From Heliocidaris erythrogramma (lineage: Eukaryota; Echinodermata; Echinoidea; Camarodonta; Echinometridae), in NCBI GenBank assembly GCA_025617745.1, contig CM046853.1:37580625-37644624 (forward strand): DNA of 64,000 nucleotides, in the 5' to 3' direction. Positions within the stretch are counted from its first letter, which is position 1. Each line of letters starts with the position of its first letter. Both the position numbers and the translations under genes were made by a program. This document shows, one piece after another, positions 62,648-64,000 of the stretch. Under the pieces are notes generated by a model. The model ran no database searches. It was not told where the DNA came from and saw only the letters and a list, made by a program, of their open reading frames with translations.

Positions 62648-62814
62648 GTATACTTTCCTTTTTCAGTCCTATATTTGTCTTGTTTCAGTATTGTATCTAA
62701 TCGCTCAAATGACACCATGTTACAGGCAATTTTCTTTCCTTCCTTCATGACAGTACAAAAAAGTTCCCATCAAAAAGTGATAACCCACAGCAAAAAGTGA
62801 TAATGCACAGCCAG

Positions 62815-63065
62815 GATGCGCGTATACATGCCTCTAGTGCATGAAAAGTTAGGACGCTATGAATTCATGTTTCAAGGACATTGATGCGCACACTGAGATG
62901 CACATTACACTGTTTGGTTGCGCTTATGTGATGTCCTCCCATGAAAGCAAATGGCGGCCTCCATGGTTGTACGACTCTTGGCCTCTTAATCAGGTTTGTA
63001 GCCAGTTTATAGACATTTTGTTCATATTGTAGACCCATTTTATAAAACAAATAAGTCTTGTTTTT
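62815..63065. repeat. dispersed repeat shared with 28.2 kb, copy 2
   Basis: AAAGCAAATGGCGGCCTCCA, ACGACTCTTGGCC and ATTTTATAAAAC match the 28.25-28.50 kb copy. Confidence 0.7.
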
Positions 63066-63845
63066 TAGCTTGTGCATTTAGTGATATGCACTGCACTCAG
63101 TTAAGTCACGATGAGATGGATAATGAACTGTTCAACTTTATGTTAGAGCTATTAAAGAACACGTAGTTTTTTCTTCCAGAAACAGAAATAGAAACAGACG
63201 TGTTTCCCCATGAAGATTGTTCCTTCAGAAGATTTCATGCCCCATTCCAACTATTCAAAACTGAATTGGAATTCAAACTTGCTGAGTCTTTGTTGAGTCT
63301 TTGTTTACAATAACTGTTGGCAAACCTAGTGTTTCAGAAGGGGCTAATACCTTTCATGATGATAGAAATGTGTCATTAAGGATAAGATCACTTTCTGACT
63401 TTTAGTTACACCGTTGCATTAGTTCTCTTTAACCCTTTAGTCACTGAGGATTACGCCTATTGTAGTCATTTACTCACTGAACTTAGTCTCAGTAAACCAT
63501 CTTGCGGCATAGACTCTGCTGTCCACAATATCTTTCCACAGTAATGCATCGCTTCAATGCGGATTCTAAATGGCTTTATGTGTAAAGATAGCACACACAA
63601 AGTTTCAGCGCCCGATATCCCCTACAATACATTTGTAACAGTGTTACGCGGGTCAAAGTCCATGGGCGGTCCCGGGCGGTTCAGTGACTAAAAGGTTAAT
63701 ACTTGGCACATTCTTCATAGTTGAATATGTTTTTCCCCAAAGATGATTTGAACTTTTATCTTTATTACAAATAAACAATGTTTTGAAATAAAATAACAAA
63801 TTTAACATTGTCCTTTAATACCGTTCAACTAAAATATTCAGTACT
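63066..63845 (+). other. intron, nothing recognised
   Basis: No CUB exon or named repeat before the window end. The first-half exon of the next domain must lie to the right, if the array continues. Confidence 0.45.
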
Positions 63846-64000
63846 CCAGGGCGCCCCATTGCATAAAACTTACCATTAACGGTAACTTCTGCATCAATGG
63901 TAACACTCATGGAAACCTTGATTTTGATTGGCTGCTGAGTGATGTTACCATGGTAGTTACCACTGATAGCAGAGTTACCATTAATGGTAACTTTTATGCA
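63846..64000. mobile_element. foldback MITE, cut by window end
   Basis: GGGCGCCCCATTGCATAAAA at the left, ACCATTAACGGTAACTT and ACCATTAATGGTAACTT as arms, and GATTGGCTGCTGAG in the centre. The layout resembles the GCGTTTCATGAAA family but the sequence differs. The right end is outside the window. Confidence 0.65.

Noticed and set aside
1..64000. EGF, sushi, LDLa or protease domains that would indicate another multi-domain CUB protein
   Set aside because: I looked for Cys-rich spacing between CUB exons and found none in the window, so only the CUB array is reported.

Overview
This window is a stretch of an intron-rich, AT-rich animal genome. It carries the middle part of one giant plus-strand gene whose exons encode 20 consecutive CUB domains: 19 complete and one half domain at the left edge. 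I assembled 39 exons by eye (477-62647, 6,847 coding nt, about 2,282 codons). Reading frame and splice phase agree at every junction and I saw no in-frame stop. CUB domains in direct tandem, with linkers of only a few residues and no EGF, sushi or protease domain between them, point to a cubilin-like endocytic receptor. Neither end of the gene is in the window, so orthology is not proven.

The repeats (GCCTCCGCCCACC elements with AGGTCA-rich tandem units, CTCACCTGAG elements, GCGTTTCATGAAA foldback elements, a DIRS element, a Penelope-like fragment and CR1/jockey-like LINEs) suggest a marine invertebrate. I favour an echinoderm such as a sea urchin; a mollusc or hemichordate cannot be excluded from sequence alone.

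Layout. 1-33 kb: half domain CUB 1, then CUB 2 to CUB 13 in exon pairs, with introns full of MITE-like elements, tandem repeats, microsatellites and relics of duplicated exons. 33.2-44.2 kb: one 11.7 kb intron holding a nested insertion. A plus-strand LINE reverse transcriptase gene is split by a GC-richer DIRS-like tyrosine-recombinase retrotransposon (34027-39143) lying exactly against a second DIRS-like unit (39143-43316), which itself contains a minus-strand LINE. 44.7-62.6 kb: CUB 14 to CUB 20, with introns carrying a 106-bp minisatellite, a 512-bp higher-order repeat rich in nuclear-receptor-type half-sites, and an inverted Penelope-like fragment. 62.6-64 kb: intron with a dispersed repeat and the start of a foldback element.

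Every CUB domain is a symmetrical phase 1-1 module made of two exons. The first exon carries C1 and C2 and usually C3; the second carries C4 and the SDxS-GF core. The intron inside the domain varies in place and phase. CUB 11 has lost the C1-C2 disulfide pair and CUB 19 the C3-C4 pair. The intron within or before several domains contains tandem relics of the adjacent exon or splice site.
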